From Zongyangia gallinarum (GTDB lineage Bacteria > Bacillota > Clostridia > Oscillospirales > Ruminococcaceae), in assembly GCA_904419315.1 (NCBI GenBank), contig CAJFQY010000014.1, positions 1 through 64,000 of the forward strand: 64,000 nt of DNA. The letters run 5' to 3'. The notes under the pieces were generated by a model, which saw only the letters and a list, made by a program, of their open reading frames with translations, was not told the DNA's origin and ran no database searches. Positions 42,033 to 51,694 of this stretch are shown piece after piece; positions within the stretch are counted from its first letter, which is position 1; every line of letters begins with the position of its first letter. A program made the translations under genes and the position numbers.

Positions 42033-42062
42033 TTGCCAAATATGTCCAAATAGTGATATTAT
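42033..42062 (+). promoter_or_regulatory. promoter of the fructanase gene
   Basis: TTGCCA (42033-42038), an 18-base spacer and TATTAT (42057-42062), with an extended -10 TG. Another TTGATT-16-TAAAAT pair lies near 41921-41948. The rest of 41857-42032 is AT-rich with no gene. Confidence 0.45.
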
Positions 42063-42128
42063 AATGATAAATTGCTTATTCCTACAAAATAAGCAAAGGA
42101 GAAGAAAAATAGAAGGAGGAAAATGAGA

Positions 42129-45100
42129 ATGAAGACCTTTGGCAGCAAAGCAAAGCGGGCAACCAAACGGCTGGCGGCTTTGTTCTTTGCACTGGTGGTG
42201 GCCATTGCCAGCGTAGTTCCGGCAGTTGCCGCCGACCCCACCCAACTGGAATTCACCTTCCAGGATGGGAACTTCACTGAGTCGGAGGGCGTTTACACCG
42301 TAAACGACACCGGTGGGAACAACATCATCCCCTCTAACGCATCGGCAAAGACCTTTGATTATTCTTTGGATCTGAAGCTGCTGGATGCGAAAGGAGCGGC
42401 GACTGTTATTTTCGGTTATGCCGGAAACCGGTTCCATGGCGTGGAATTTAAGCAGGTCGATGGCAATATCGAAGTGACTTCCTTTGTGGACAATGACCCC
42501 AATCATCGTCATCCCGACAACTATATCTTCCGGGCTTTGAAGGTTGAGAATGAGGGAGACATTACAGCGGGCTTTGTGCGTGTCCGGCTGACCATGGATG
42601 AAAACAACAAGCTCACCGTCTATGCCGGGGACACCAAGGTGACCGAGCACACCTTTGCTGCGACCAACGGCGAGGGTGTTGCGGGCATCGCTTACTATGG
42701 CGGCCAACTGGGTATTATGACCTGGAATGCTAGCGCAGAGTTTAAAAACCTGACAGCTACCACTACTGACGCCCCGGCGGAAGAGGGCGAGTTTATCACC
42801 AACCTGGGCACCGAGGGCTGGCTGGCCGCGGGTGAAAACGGCGCGGGCACCTGGACGGTGACCCCCGACGGCATGCAGGGCAACAACCAGGGCCTGGGCG
42901 ACACCTTCTACACCTCCAACAAATATATGCCGGCCAACTCCGCCTTTGTGCTGGAGGCTGACATGCACCTAGAGGCGGGCCAGGCGGCGGGCCTCACCTT
43001 CGGCATCCAGAACCGGGAGACCCCCAAGGCCACCTGGTACTGCGTCAACGTGGACAAGGTGATGGGCATCACCAAGCTCTTCAAGAACACCGGCGGCGAG
43101 GTTTGGAAAGTCGACCGTGCCCTGACGGAGAAAGAGCTTGCAAAGAAGGACTTTAAGATCCGCATTGAGTACCTGGACGGCGGACGGATGAACTTCTATC
43201 TGGACGGCGAGCTGGTGGGCACCCAGCAGGAAAATGATTTTGCCGGCGGTTACATCGGCATCATGACCTTCCAATCCAACGCCACCTTCAATAACGTCAT
43301 GTTCTACGAGGCGGAAAATCCCCAGCTGACCGCTTTGGAGGTCAAGGATGTAGAGATTATCCCCGCCTTTGACGCGGACACCTATCAGTATAACGCCACT
43401 GTCCCCTATGAGACAGAGAGCGTAGAGGTGAAAGCTTCTGTTGCCGATGGCTTCGGCCTTGCCATCAACGATGCGGCGGCGGAAAACGACACCTATGTCA
43501 CCGTGCCCCTGGAAGTGGGGAACAACAACATCCTGGTGAAGGCCATCGATGAGGATACCAACGTTTCCAGCATCACCACCGTCACCATCAAGCGGGAACA
43601 GGATCCGGCCTACGCCTACACCGAGCAGTGGAGGCCCCAGTTCCACTATTCCCAGGAGATCGGCTGGTGCAACGACCCCAACGGCATGGTTTACTTTGAG
43701 GGAGAGTGGCACCTCTTCTATCAGTACAATGTGCAGAAAACCTGGACCAGCATGCACTGGGGCCATGCGGTTTCCACCGACCTGATCCATTGGGAGGAAC
43801 TGCCTATCGCCCTGTATCCCGATGAAAACGGCACCATCTTCTCCGGTTCCGCTGTCGTGGATAAGGACAACACCACCGGCTTCTTTGATGGCATCGAAGG
43901 CGGCGGCGGCGGCCTGGTGGCCATCTTCACTCATGACGGCGGCGGTCAGAAGCAGTCCCTTGCCTATTCCCTTGATAAAGGCCGTACCTGGATCAAATAC
44001 GAAGGCAATCCCGTCCTCACCTCGAAAGATGATCCTTGCAATGACGGTGCTTTCCGTGATCCCAAGGTCTTCTGGCATGAGGAGAGCGGCAAATGGATGA
44101 TGGTCGTAGCGGGCGGACCCCTGCGCATCTATTCTTCTACCAACCTGATTGACTGGAATGTTGAAAGCGTCTATAACCGGAATCAGACCGTTGATGGAAA
44201 GCAAATCAACAGTATCTATTCTGAGTGCCCTGATTTCTTCAAGCTAGAAGTTGGCGACACCGACAACTATAAATGGGTCTATAGTGGCGGCGGCCGCTAC
44301 TATATGATCGGCGACTTTAGAGAAGTTGAGGGGAAATGGTACTTTATCCCTGATACCAATGAGCAGTTTACAACAAACTACGCCCCCGACGCTTACGCGG
44401 CCCAGACCTACTTCGGCTGGGATGAGGGCGGCACTCCCGATGGCCGCCGGATCATGATCCAGTGGATGAGCAACTGGGCGTATGCCAACAACCTGGCAAA
44501 CATCACCGATCCTTATAACAATGCCCAGACCCTCATGTATGAGCTGACCCTGGAAGAGACTGCAAACGGCATCCGTCTGTTCCAGAACCCCATCAGCGAG
44601 TATGACTCCCTGCGCCAGGTGGACAAAGCCACCGAGATCAACACCACCCTGACCCCCGACGGGGAGAACCCGCTGGCGGGATTTAGCGGCGACCAGTACG
44701 AGATTGTGGCGGAATTCACCCCCACAGAGGATACCACCCAGGTGGGCTTCAAGCTGCGCACCGGCGGGGACCAGGAGACCCTGGTTTACTATAACCTGCA
44801 GGATGGCAGAATGTATATTGACCGCACCAAGTCTGGTAAAGACGGCGGCGGCGGTTTCCTTGGCGTTTACAGCCAGCAGACATCCATGACCGAGGATGGC
44901 AAGATCCAGATGCGGATTTATGTAGACTGGTCCGCAGTGGAAGTCTTCGGCAACTACGGCGAGACCTTGGGCACAGCCCTGATCTTCCCCGATTATGCCA
45001 GCACCGGCGCCGAGGTTTACACCTTAGGCGGCGACGCCCAGGTGGAAGCCACCATCTATCCTCTGGACAGCATCTGGAGAGAGACCCCCGACACCCCGGC

Positions 45101-46643
45101 GGCTGCCACTGATGTAGTCGTCACCGACGGTTCCAAGGTGTATGCAGGCGAGACGGTAACCCTGAGCGCCAGAGTCCTGCCCGTCACCGCGGAGCAGAAG
45201 GTGGAGTGGGCTATCACCGACGGCGAAGGCCTGGTGGAGATCGTTTCCCAGACCAGCAATACCATCACCTTGAAAGGCGTTGCGGTAGGCGACGTCCAGG
45301 TGACAGCAACTGTACCCGGCACCGAGATTTCCGGCACCGGTACCTTGCAGGTCATTGAGCCCAACTTCAACACCAACCTGACCGGCTGGGAGACCACCGG
45401 CGGTACCTGGGCCATTGACGAAAACGGCTATTACGGCGTTGGCGCCGGCGACATGTTCACCGTAGCCAAAGAGTCTGCCAAAGACTTTACACTGACCGCG
45501 GATGTCACCCTGGAATCTGGAGATGCCTTCGGTATCGTATTTGGAGCGCAGGATGCCAATGCGGGCCAGGGCTCCTATGTCCTGAACTTTGACCTGTCCA
45601 GCGAGGGCAACGGCCAGCGCTTCCGTATCTTCGAATTCCCCTACCGGGGTGCAGATATCAGCGATGTAGCGATCAAGACTTTTGCGGAGCTGGGCTTCAC
45701 CCCAGAACGGGGCGTGACCTATCCTGTGGAGCTGACCGTCAAGGACGGCAAGATCAGCTTTACCTTTAACGGCATCAAGATCTTCGAGGACGTGGAGGAC
45801 ACCAACACCGACCAGCTCTATCCCACAGGCCGCGTTGGATTTATGGGCTATAACGCCACTGTCCGTGCCCAGAACTTTATCCTCACCACCGAGTCCCCCA
45901 TCGAGTCTGTGGTCACCGTCATCAACCCCATCGAGTTGCAGGTGGGCTCTGAGGTAGCCGCTCTGACCGACCGTCTGCCCGCCACTGTCACCGTGGCCCA
46001 GGAGGACGGCGTCCAGAAGGATGTAGCGGTCACATGGGATGTCACCGGCGTCAAACTGGACGAGGCTGGCGAATATACCGCCGTGGGCAGGATTGACGGA
46101 TTTGATACCCCCATCAACGTGACTGTCACGGTGAAGGAAGAGGCGGTCATCGACTCCCTGACTCCGGAAGAGATCAACGTCTCCGCAGTGGAAGGCTCCA
46201 CCGCAGAGGAAGTTTGGGAGAAGATTGACAAGAACGTCACCGCCAACTACTCCGACGGCAGCACCGCTAACCTGGTAGTCTCCGATTGGGATTACGAGAA
46301 CGTCAACTTTGACGAGCCCGGTACCTATGTGGCGACCGGCGCCCTGACCCTGGACGGCGTACCCATGGATCTGACCATCCAGATCAATGTGACCATCACC
46401 GCAGAGGGCGGCCAGGTTGCTCCTGGCACCGACAAGCCCAGCATTCCTGGATCTGACGAAGGCCAGGTAGGCGGCGGCGATTGGGATTGGCCGGAAGGCA
46501 GCGGATCTGATTCCACCACCGGTTCCGGTTCCGGCGACAAAGAGAACCCGTCCTCCGGTGATCACAGCATGATCGCTGGAGCACTGGCAGTCCTTGCCCT
46601 GAGCGCCGCTGGCGTTGTGGTTCTCACCCGCAAAAAGAAATAA
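42129..46643 (+). CDS. secreted multi-domain GH32 fructan hydrolase (levanase/inulinase-like) with wall-anchor end
   Basis: About 1504 residues. A signal peptide (to about 38, AVAAD) is followed by two concanavalin-like domains (45-215; 222-395) and a cadherin-like sandwich (400-490). The GH32 catalytic core (500-985) has nucleophile Asp in WCNDPNG near 521, the RDP motif in FRDPKVFW near 646 and the acid Glu in SECPDFF near 700. A Big_2 Ig domain (990-1075), a third concanavalin-like domain (1080-1255) and two Ig-like domains (to 1430) follow, then a Gly/Ser linker and the anchor ENPSSGD, membrane helix and RKKK tail. It would release fructose or fructo-oligosaccharides outside the cell. ATG 42129 is preferred to 42123 by distance from AAGGAGG. 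Endo or exo mode is not decidable. Confidence 0.93.
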   Translation: MKTFGSKAKRATKRLAALFFALVVAIASVVPAVAADPTQLEFTFQDGNFTESEGVYTVNDTGGNNIIPSNASAKTFDYSLDLKLLDAKGAATVIFGYAGNRFHGVEFKQVDGNIEVTSFVDNDPNHRHPDNYIFRALKVENEGDITAGFVRVRLTMDENNKLTVYAGDTKVTEHTFAATNGEGVAGIAYYGGQLGIMTWNASAEFKNLTATTTDAPAEEGEFITNLGTEGWLAAGENGAGTWTVTPDGMQGNNQGLGDTFYTSNKYMPANSAFVLEADMHLEAGQAAGLTFGIQNRETPKATWYCVNVDKVMGITKLFKNTGGEVWKVDRALTEKELAKKDFKIRIEYLDGGRMNFYLDGELVGTQQENDFAGGYIGIMTFQSNATFNNVMFYEAENPQLTALEVKDVEIIPAFDADTYQYNATVPYETESVEVKASVADGFGLAINDAAAENDTYVTVPLEVGNNNILVKAIDEDTNVSSITTVTIKREQDPAYAYTEQWRPQFHYSQEIGWCNDPNGMVYFEGEWHLFYQYNVQKTWTSMHWGHAVSTDLIHWEELPIALYPDENGTIFSGSAVVDKDNTTGFFDGIEGGGGGLVAIFTHDGGGQKQSLAYSLDKGRTWIKYEGNPVLTSKDDPCNDGAFRDPKVFWHEESGKWMMVVAGGPLRIYSSTNLIDWNVESVYNRNQTVDGKQINSIYSECPDFFKLEVGDTDNYKWVYSGGGRYYMIGDFREVEGKWYFIPDTNEQFTTNYAPDAYAAQTYFGWDEGGTPDGRRIMIQWMSNWAYANNLANITDPYNNAQTLMYELTLEETANGIRLFQNPISEYDSLRQVDKATEINTTLTPDGENPLAGFSGDQYEIVAEFTPTEDTTQVGFKLRTGGDQETLVYYNLQDGRMYIDRTKSGKDGGGGFLGVYSQQTSMTEDGKIQMRIYVDWSAVEVFGNYGETLGTALIFPDYASTGAEVYTLGGDAQVEATIYPLDSIWRETPDTPAAATDVVVTDGSKVYAGETVTLSARVLPVTAEQKVEWAITDGEGLVEIVSQTSNTITLKGVAVGDVQVTATVPGTEISGTGTLQVIEPNFNTNLTGWETTGGTWAIDENGYYGVGAGDMFTVAKESAKDFTLTADVTLESGDAFGIVFGAQDANAGQGSYVLNFDLSSEGNGQRFRIFEFPYRGADISDVAIKTFAELGFTPERGVTYPVELTVKDGKISFTFNGIKIFEDVEDTNTDQLYPTGRVGFMGYNATVRAQNFILTTESPIESVVTVINPIELQVGSEVAALTDRLPATVTVAQEDGVQKDVAVTWDVTGVKLDEAGEYTAVGRIDGFDTPINVTVTVKEEAVIDSLTPEEINVSAVEGSTAEEVWEKIDKNVTANYSDGSTANLVVSDWDYENVNFDEPGTYVATGALTLDGVPMDLTIQINVTITAEGGQVAPGTDKPSIPGSDEGQVGGGDWDWPEGSGSDSTTGSGSGDKENPSSGDHSMIAGALAVLALSAAGVVVLTRKKK

Positions 46644-46666
46644 CCCGACGAGAAAAAACGCGACAA

Positions 46667-46703
46667 TAAAAGGGCCGCTCTCCTGGTGAGAGCGGCCCTT
46701 TTT
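46667..46703. terminator. terminator between the fructanase gene and tRNA-Val(GAC)
   Basis: The stem AAAGGGCCGCTCTC/GAGAGCGGCCCTTT with loop CTGGT has T runs usable on both strands. Confidence 0.85.
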
Positions 46704-46767
46704 ACGCGGTATTTCATTTTTAAGGCAAAAAATAATGCCGCCCCCGCTATTGCAGGAACAGCACCCC

Positions 46768-46843
46768 TGGTGGACGATGAGGAACTCGAATCCCCGACCT
46801 TCCGCACGTCAAGCGGAAGCTCTACCAGCTGAGCTAATCGTCC
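46768..46843 (-). tRNA. tRNA-Val (anticodon GAC)
   Basis: On the minus strand: acceptor GGACGAT/ATCGTCC, anticodon stem TCCGC/GCGGA with loop TTGACGT (anticodon GAC), T-arm GGGGA-TTCGAGT-TCCTC and encoded CCA (46770-46768). Confidence 0.95.
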
Positions 46844-46865
46844 ATATTTTCTGAAGATGTTTTAT

Positions 46866-46894
46866 ATTATATCTCAAAGTTTCTGAAAAATCAA
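46866..46894 (-). promoter_or_regulatory. promoter of tRNA-Val(GAC)
   Basis: On the minus strand, TTGATT (46894-46889), a 17-base spacer and TATAAT (46871-46866). The remaining AT-rich 46895-47053 holds no gene that I can see. Confidence 0.7.
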
Positions 46895-47053
46895 CATTTA
46901 TACATAATTTTGACATATTTCATAAAAAAATCTTTGATCTAAGTCTGTTGATGATAATTTTGCCATAAACAGAGCGGATTATAAATTTATTCCACTGAAA
47001 TAGTCGAGTTTTCTTTTGGTTTGTAACAAAGAAGTGAACATTTTTCTGTCTGC

Positions 47054-47082
47054 TTGCGAGGATTTTGATCCCATGGTATAAT
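47054..47082 (+). promoter_or_regulatory. promoter of the ruvCAB operon
   Basis: TTGCGA (47054-47059), a 17-base spacer and TATAAT (47077-47082). No LexA-like box was seen here. Confidence 0.65.
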
Positions 47083-47147
47083 AATTTGAATATAATGTGT
47101 GGGGTATGCCTGAAAATAAGAAATAGAAACGAAATGGAGAAAAATAG

Positions 47148-47651
47148 ATGATAGTGATGGGAATTGACCCGGGTTATGCCATTGTGGGTTACGGGGTTTT
47201 GGAATATCACCGTGGGAAATTCCGTACCTTGGGTTACGGCGCCATTACCACCCCCGCAGATATGCCCTTTGACTCCCGGCTGGAGGTCATTTATGATGAG
47301 CTGACCTATCTGCTCCACAAATACAAGCCGGAATCTATGGCGGTAGAGCAGCTGTTTTTTACCAGCAACCAGAAGACGGTCATCGCCGTGGGACAGGCCA
47401 GAGGAGTGATTGTCCTGGCGGGGAAAAAAGCCGGAGTCCCGATTTATGAGTATACGCCGCTACAGGTTAAGCAGTCGGTAGTAGGCTATGGCCGGGCAGT
47501 GAAAAAACAGGTGATGGAGATGACCCGTATTATGCTGGGCCTGGAAAAGGTACCAAAGCCCGACGATACAGCGGATGCTCTGGCCATCGCCATCTGCCAC
47601 GCTCACAGCGCCGGCTCCTTGCTTAATAAAGAAAAACTTCTGCAAAGATAG
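47148..47651 (+). CDS. ruvC: Holliday-junction endonuclease RuvC
   Basis: A 167-residue resolvase. The first catalytic Asp is in MGIDPGYAIVGYGV (residue 6), Glu in MAVEQLFFTSNQKTVI near 67, and the C-terminal Asp pair in KPDDTADALAIAICH near 139-143. VGYGRAVKKQVMEMT precedes it. It is first in the ruvC-ruvA-ruvB order, 20 bases before ruvA. The enzyme cuts junctions bound by RuvAB. Confidence 0.97.
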   Translation: MIVMGIDPGYAIVGYGVLEYHRGKFRTLGYGAITTPADMPFDSRLEVIYDELTYLLHKYKPESMAVEQLFFTSNQKTVIAVGQARGVIVLAGKKAGVPIYEYTPLQVKQSVVGYGRAVKKQVMEMTRIMLGLEKVPKPDDTADALAIAICHAHSAGSLLNKEKLLQR

Positions 47652-47671
47652 AAGGAAAGGAACGCATTTTT

Positions 47672-48271
47672 ATGATCTACAGCATCCGGGGCACAGTAGT
47701 TCACACAGAGGCCAATATGATCGTTGTGGAATGCGGCGGCGTAGGCTACCAGTGTTCCACCACCAATCAGACCATTGCAAAACTCCCCAAGGAGCAAAAG
47801 CAGGTGCTCATCTACACCTACCTCCAGGTCCGGGAAGATGCCGTGAACTTATTTGGATTTTATGACCTAAATGAGCTGAGCTGTTTTAAGATGCTCATCT
47901 CGGTTTCGGGCGTGGGCCCCAAAGCGGCATTGGCCATCCTTTCTGACTGCACTCCGGAGAAATTTGCATTGTGTGTAGCTTCTGGGGATTACAAGACTCT
48001 AACCCGCAGCCAGGGCATCGGCCCTAAAATTGCCCAGCGGATTGTGCTGGAACTTAAAGATAAGATCAGCAATGAGCAGCTGACCCAAGCAGTTTCTGAG
48101 GGACCGGTCAGTATTGACCTGGACGCCTCCAATGTTTCAGAGGCCATCGGCGCTTTGGTGGTGTTGGGTTACAGCCAGTCGGAAGCAGCAGCAGCGGTGG
48201 CCAAACTGGACGGCTCTCTGCCGGTGGAGGAACTGATCAAGGGAGCGCTGAAAAAGCTGGCTTTGGGGTAA
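47672..48271 (+). CDS. ruvA: Holliday-junction branch-migration protein RuvA
   Basis: A 199-residue tetramer-forming protein. The OB domain starts MIYSIRGTVVHTE; two HhH motifs are seen in LISVSGVGPKAALAILS near residue 75-91 and RSQGIGPKIAQRIVLEL near 110. The C-terminal domain III (EAIGALVVLGYSQSEAAAAVAKL) binds RuvB. AAAGGAACG precedes the ATG. Confidence 0.97.
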   Translation: MIYSIRGTVVHTEANMIVVECGGVGYQCSTTNQTIAKLPKEQKQVLIYTYLQVREDAVNLFGFYDLNELSCFKMLISVSGVGPKAALAILSDCTPEKFALCVASGDYKTLTRSQGIGPKIAQRIVLELKDKISNEQLTQAVSEGPVSIDLDASNVSEAIGALVVLGYSQSEAAAAVAKLDGSLPVEELIKGALKKLALG

Positions 48272-48336
48272 AATATGCTTTTAGGACAGAAATACAGCGA
48301 AATGCATAGCATAGAAGGAAAAAGGGGAAGAAACCA

Positions 48337-49401
48337 TTGATTAACGATTTTGAAATGGATTTCGAAAACCGGATTGTAGCTCCGGAAAACGTGGCAGAAG
48401 ATAACGATATCGAAGCTTCTCTGCGCCCCAAAACACTCAGTGAATACATTGGCCAGGAAAAAGTCAAAGAAAACCTGACCGTGTTTATTGAAGCGGCCAA
48501 ACGGCGGGGGGAAGCGCTGGACCACTGTCTGCTTTATGGACCTCCGGGCCTTGGCAAGACCACACTGTCGGCCATCATCGCCAACGAGATGAATGTAAAC
48601 ATCCGCATTACGTCGGGCCCAGCGGTGGAAAAACCGGGGGATTTGGCGGCGCTGCTGACCAATCTCAACGAAAATGATATCCTGTTTATCGATGAAATTC
48701 ACCGTCTGCCCCGCACGGTAGAGGAAGTGCTCTATCCAGCCATGGAGGACTATGCGTTGGATATTATCATCGGCAAGGGCCCGTCAGCCAGGTCTATCCG
48801 GATTGATCTGCCCAAGTTTACCCTGATCGGTGCTACCACCCGTGCGGGACAGTTGACATCCCCTCTTCGGGACCGGTTTGGCGTCATGATGCGTTTGGAA
48901 CTTTACTCGCCGGAGGAACTGTCCCAGATCATCCTTCGTTCGGCGGGAATTTTGGAGGTTCCCTGTGATAAGGGCGGGGCTATTGAATTGGCCCGGCGCT
49001 CCAGGGGAACGCCTCGTATCGCCAACCGCTTTCTCAAGCGGGTCCGGGATTTCGCCCAGGTCATCGGAGATGGAACGATTACCAAAGAGATGGCGGCCCT
49101 GGCGCTGGATAAGCTGGAAGTGGATCCCTTGGGGTTGGATAGTATTGACAGACGGATGCTTACCACCATCATCCGCAACTATAACGGCGGCCCGGTGGGG
49201 CTGGATACCTTGGCGGCGGCCATCGGAGAAGAATCCATCACATTGGAAGATGTCTATGAGCCATACCTGATGCAGATCGGCTTTCTCAGCCGGACCCCTA
49301 GAGGGCGCTGTGCCACACAGCTTGCCTATGATCATCTGGGGCTAAAACGGCTGAGGCCGGAAGAGAACTATCAACAGATGAACTTAATCGACCTTGAATA
49401 A
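48337..49401 (+). CDS. ruvB: Holliday-junction helicase RuvB
   Basis: A 354-residue AAA+ motor. It has LRPKTLSEYIGQEKVKENL near residue 30, Walker A LYGPPGLGKTTLSAIIA near 65, Walker B DILFIDEIHRLPR near 114, Arg finger region TLIGATTRAGQLTSPLRDRFG near 163 and the winged-helix end FLSRTPRGRCAT. The start is a TTG at 48337 after AAAGGGGAAG; ATG 48355 is possible but would cut into the family N-terminus. Confidence 0.97.
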   Translation: MINDFEMDFENRIVAPENVAEDNDIEASLRPKTLSEYIGQEKVKENLTVFIEAAKRRGEALDHCLLYGPPGLGKTTLSAIIANEMNVNIRITSGPAVEKPGDLAALLTNLNENDILFIDEIHRLPRTVEEVLYPAMEDYALDIIIGKGPSARSIRIDLPKFTLIGATTRAGQLTSPLRDRFGVMMRLELYSPEELSQIILRSAGILEVPCDKGGAIELARRSRGTPRIANRFLKRVRDFAQVIGDGTITKEMAALALDKLEVDPLGLDSIDRRMLTTIIRNYNGGPVGLDTLAAAIGEESITLEDVYEPYLMQIGFLSRTPRGRCATQLAYDHLGLKRLRPEENYQQMNLIDLE

Positions 49402-49418
49402 ATTTGTGGAGGCAGAAC

Positions 49419-50768
49419 ATGGGAAAGATATTTGGTACAGACGGCGCCAGAGGGGTGGCCAACAAGGAACTAAGTTGTGAGCTTGCCATGAACATCGGAC
49501 GGTGCGCGGCCACGGTATTGACCAGCCACACCCACCGCAAACCGAAAATTCTCATTGGTAAAGACACCCGTATTTCTTCTGATATGCTGGAAGCAGCATT
49601 GGTGGCCGGACTTTGTTCCGTAGGCGCCGACGTCATGCTCATCGGCGTGGTTCCCACCCCGGCGGTAGCTTATTTGGTGCAGGAGTATGAAGCGGATGCC
49701 GGCATCATGATTTCCGCCTCCCATAATCCGGTGGAATTTAACGGCATCAAGATTTTCAATGAAAACGGTTACAAGCTTTCCGACAGCATCGAAAACGAAA
49801 TTGAGGCGATGCTGGAGCAGGGAGTGCCGGAGAAAATGCTGAAAACTGGTGGGGAGATCGGTTCAGTCATCCGGGTCAAAACCGCCACCAAGGATTATAT
49901 TGACCATATCCGCTCTACGGTGGATGTGGATCTGACGGGCTTGACGGTGGCTATTGACTGCGCCAACGGCAGCGCCAGTACTACAGCTCAGACCCTGTTT
50001 ACCTCCATGGGCGCTAACTGCATGATTATCAACGACGTGCCTGACGGGATCAATATCAACGACAACTGTGGGTCTACCCATATCGAGGTTTTGGCCCGGT
50101 ATGTGGTGCAAAATGGCTGTGATGTAGGCGTAGCCTTTGACGGAGACGCGGATCGCTGTCTAGCGGTGGATGAGCACGGCGTTATTTTGGACGGCGACAA
50201 GCTGATGGCCATGTTTGCTCACGATATGAAGAAAAACGGCAGGCTAAAAAACGATACGGTAGTAGCCACCGTTATGTCCAACCTGGGCTTTTTCAAATTC
50301 TGTGAAAAATACGACATCCATGCTGAGTCCACCAAGGTTGGAGACCGATACGTGCTGGAAAATATGCTGCTGGGCGGCCATAACCTGGGCGGCGAGCAGT
50401 CAGGCCATATTATTTTTCTCGACTATATGACCACAGGCGATGGGCAGCTTTCCGCCGCCCAGCTGCTCTGTCTGCTCAAAAAGAGCGGCGGCAACCTGTC
50501 GGATCTTTCGGAAATCATGGAGCGCTATCCCCAGACGCTGGTCAACGTTACAGTGGCAAACGACGCCAAGGAACGGCTGGATGGGGAAGAGACCATTTGG
50601 AACAAAATCAGAGCCTGTGAGCAGCAGCTGCAGGGCGACGGCAGAATCTTGGTCCGCTGCTCTGGGACCGAGCCCCTCATCCGGGTCATGGTAGAGGGGA
50701 AGGACGCCGAGACCATCGGCGCTATGGCGGCGGATATTGCTGAGACTATCAAGGAAAGACTGGGATAA
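49419..50768 (+). CDS. glmM: phosphoglucosamine mutase
   Basis: A 449-residue enzyme making glucosamine-1-phosphate for wall precursors. The start is MGKIFGTDGARGVANKELS, the phospho-Ser is in MISASHNPVEFNG near residue 101, the metal loop FDGDADRCL is near 240, the sugar loop GGEQSGHI near 324 and the phosphate loop RCSGTEPLIRVMVEG near 413. It starts 17 bases past ruvB with GTGGAGGC upstream. Confidence 0.97.
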   Translation: MGKIFGTDGARGVANKELSCELAMNIGRCAATVLTSHTHRKPKILIGKDTRISSDMLEAALVAGLCSVGADVMLIGVVPTPAVAYLVQEYEADAGIMISASHNPVEFNGIKIFNENGYKLSDSIENEIEAMLEQGVPEKMLKTGGEIGSVIRVKTATKDYIDHIRSTVDVDLTGLTVAIDCANGSASTTAQTLFTSMGANCMIINDVPDGININDNCGSTHIEVLARYVVQNGCDVGVAFDGDADRCLAVDEHGVILDGDKLMAMFAHDMKKNGRLKNDTVVATVMSNLGFFKFCEKYDIHAESTKVGDRYVLENMLLGGHNLGGEQSGHIIFLDYMTTGDGQLSAAQLLCLLKKSGGNLSDLSEIMERYPQTLVNVTVANDAKERLDGEETIWNKIRACEQQLQGDGRILVRCSGTEPLIRVMVEGKDAETIGAMAADIAETIKERLG

Positions 50769-51635
50769 ATGAGGACAGCTGAGCACTGGAAGGACTATCA
50801 AATACTGGACACATCCGGAGGGGAAAAGCTGGAGCGATGGGGCAATGTGGTTCTCATCCGCCCGGACCCTCAGATTATTTGGAACACCCCCAAAGATCCT
50901 GGCCTTTGGAAGAAGGCCAACGCCCGCTATATCCGGAGTAGTTCCGGCGGCGGACATTGGGAAAACAGCCATATGCCGCAAAACGAGTGGAGCATCTCCT
51001 ATGGGGCGCTTCGTTTTCATATCCGGCCCACCGGCTTTAAGCATACCGGCCTTTTTCCGGAACAGGCCGTCAATTGGGACTGGATGATGGATAAAATTGA
51101 GAGGGCAGGAAGGCCCATAAAGGTTCTCAATCTCTTCGCCTACACCGGCGGAGCCACCCTGGCCTGCGCTAAGGCGGGAGCCAGTGTCTGCCATGTGGAT
51201 GCTTCCAAGGGGATGGTCAGCTGGGCCAGGGACAACGCCCGCCTCAGCGGCCTGGAGGACAGGCCCATCCGTTGGATTGTAGACGATTGTAAAAAGTTTG
51301 TAGAGCGGGAAATCCGTCGGGGCAACCGGTATGACGCGGTCATCATGGATCCGCCCTCCTACGGCCGGGGGCCGGGGGGAGAGGTGTGGAAGCTGGAAAG
51401 CGAGATTTACGGCCTAGTGGAGCTTTGCTCCCGGGTGCTCAGTGAACGCCCCCTCTTTTTCTTGCTTAACTCTTACACCACCGGCCTTTCGCCTTCAGTG
51501 ATGCAGTATCTGCTGGGAGTAACGGTACGAAACAAATTTGGAGGAGAGGTCAGCGCCGATGAGATCGGCCTGCCGGTGAAAAAATCAGGCTATGATCTGC
51601 CCTGTGGCTGCACAGCTATCTGGCAGTGTGAATAA
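50769..51635 (+). CDS. class I SAM-dependent methyltransferase (RlmI/RlmK-like)
   Basis: A 288-residue enzyme whose ATG directly follows the glmM stop codon, indicating coupling. The SAM motif I is VLNLFAYTGGATLACAKAG near residue 119, motif II VCHVDASKGMVSWARDNA near 143, and motif IV AVIMDPPSYGRGPGG near 193. NLFAYTGG and DPPSYGRG are typical of the 23S rRNA Cyt-C5/G-N7 methyltransferase group (RlmI, RlmK). The N-terminal PUA-like domain of RlmI is missing, so the exact RNA site is unknown. Confidence 0.88.
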   Translation: MRTAEHWKDYQILDTSGGEKLERWGNVVLIRPDPQIIWNTPKDPGLWKKANARYIRSSSGGGHWENSHMPQNEWSISYGALRFHIRPTGFKHTGLFPEQAVNWDWMMDKIERAGRPIKVLNLFAYTGGATLACAKAGASVCHVDASKGMVSWARDNARLSGLEDRPIRWIVDDCKKFVEREIRRGNRYDAVIMDPPSYGRGPGGEVWKLESEIYGLVELCSRVLSERPLFFLLNSYTTGLSPSVMQYLLGVTVRNKFGGEVSADEIGLPVKKSGYDLPCGCTAIWQCE

Positions 51636-51694
51636 AGGTGTAGAACTTGATTGCAGATGTGCCGGAAGCGGTGCGGAAATGGAGGTTAGTCCCG

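Noticed and set aside
42969..46565. Very long open frames on the minus strand opposite the fructanase gene (411 and 513 codons)
   Set aside because: They arise from the GC-rich third positions and repetitive beta-domain coding of the real gene; no ribosome site, signal or recognisable family is present.
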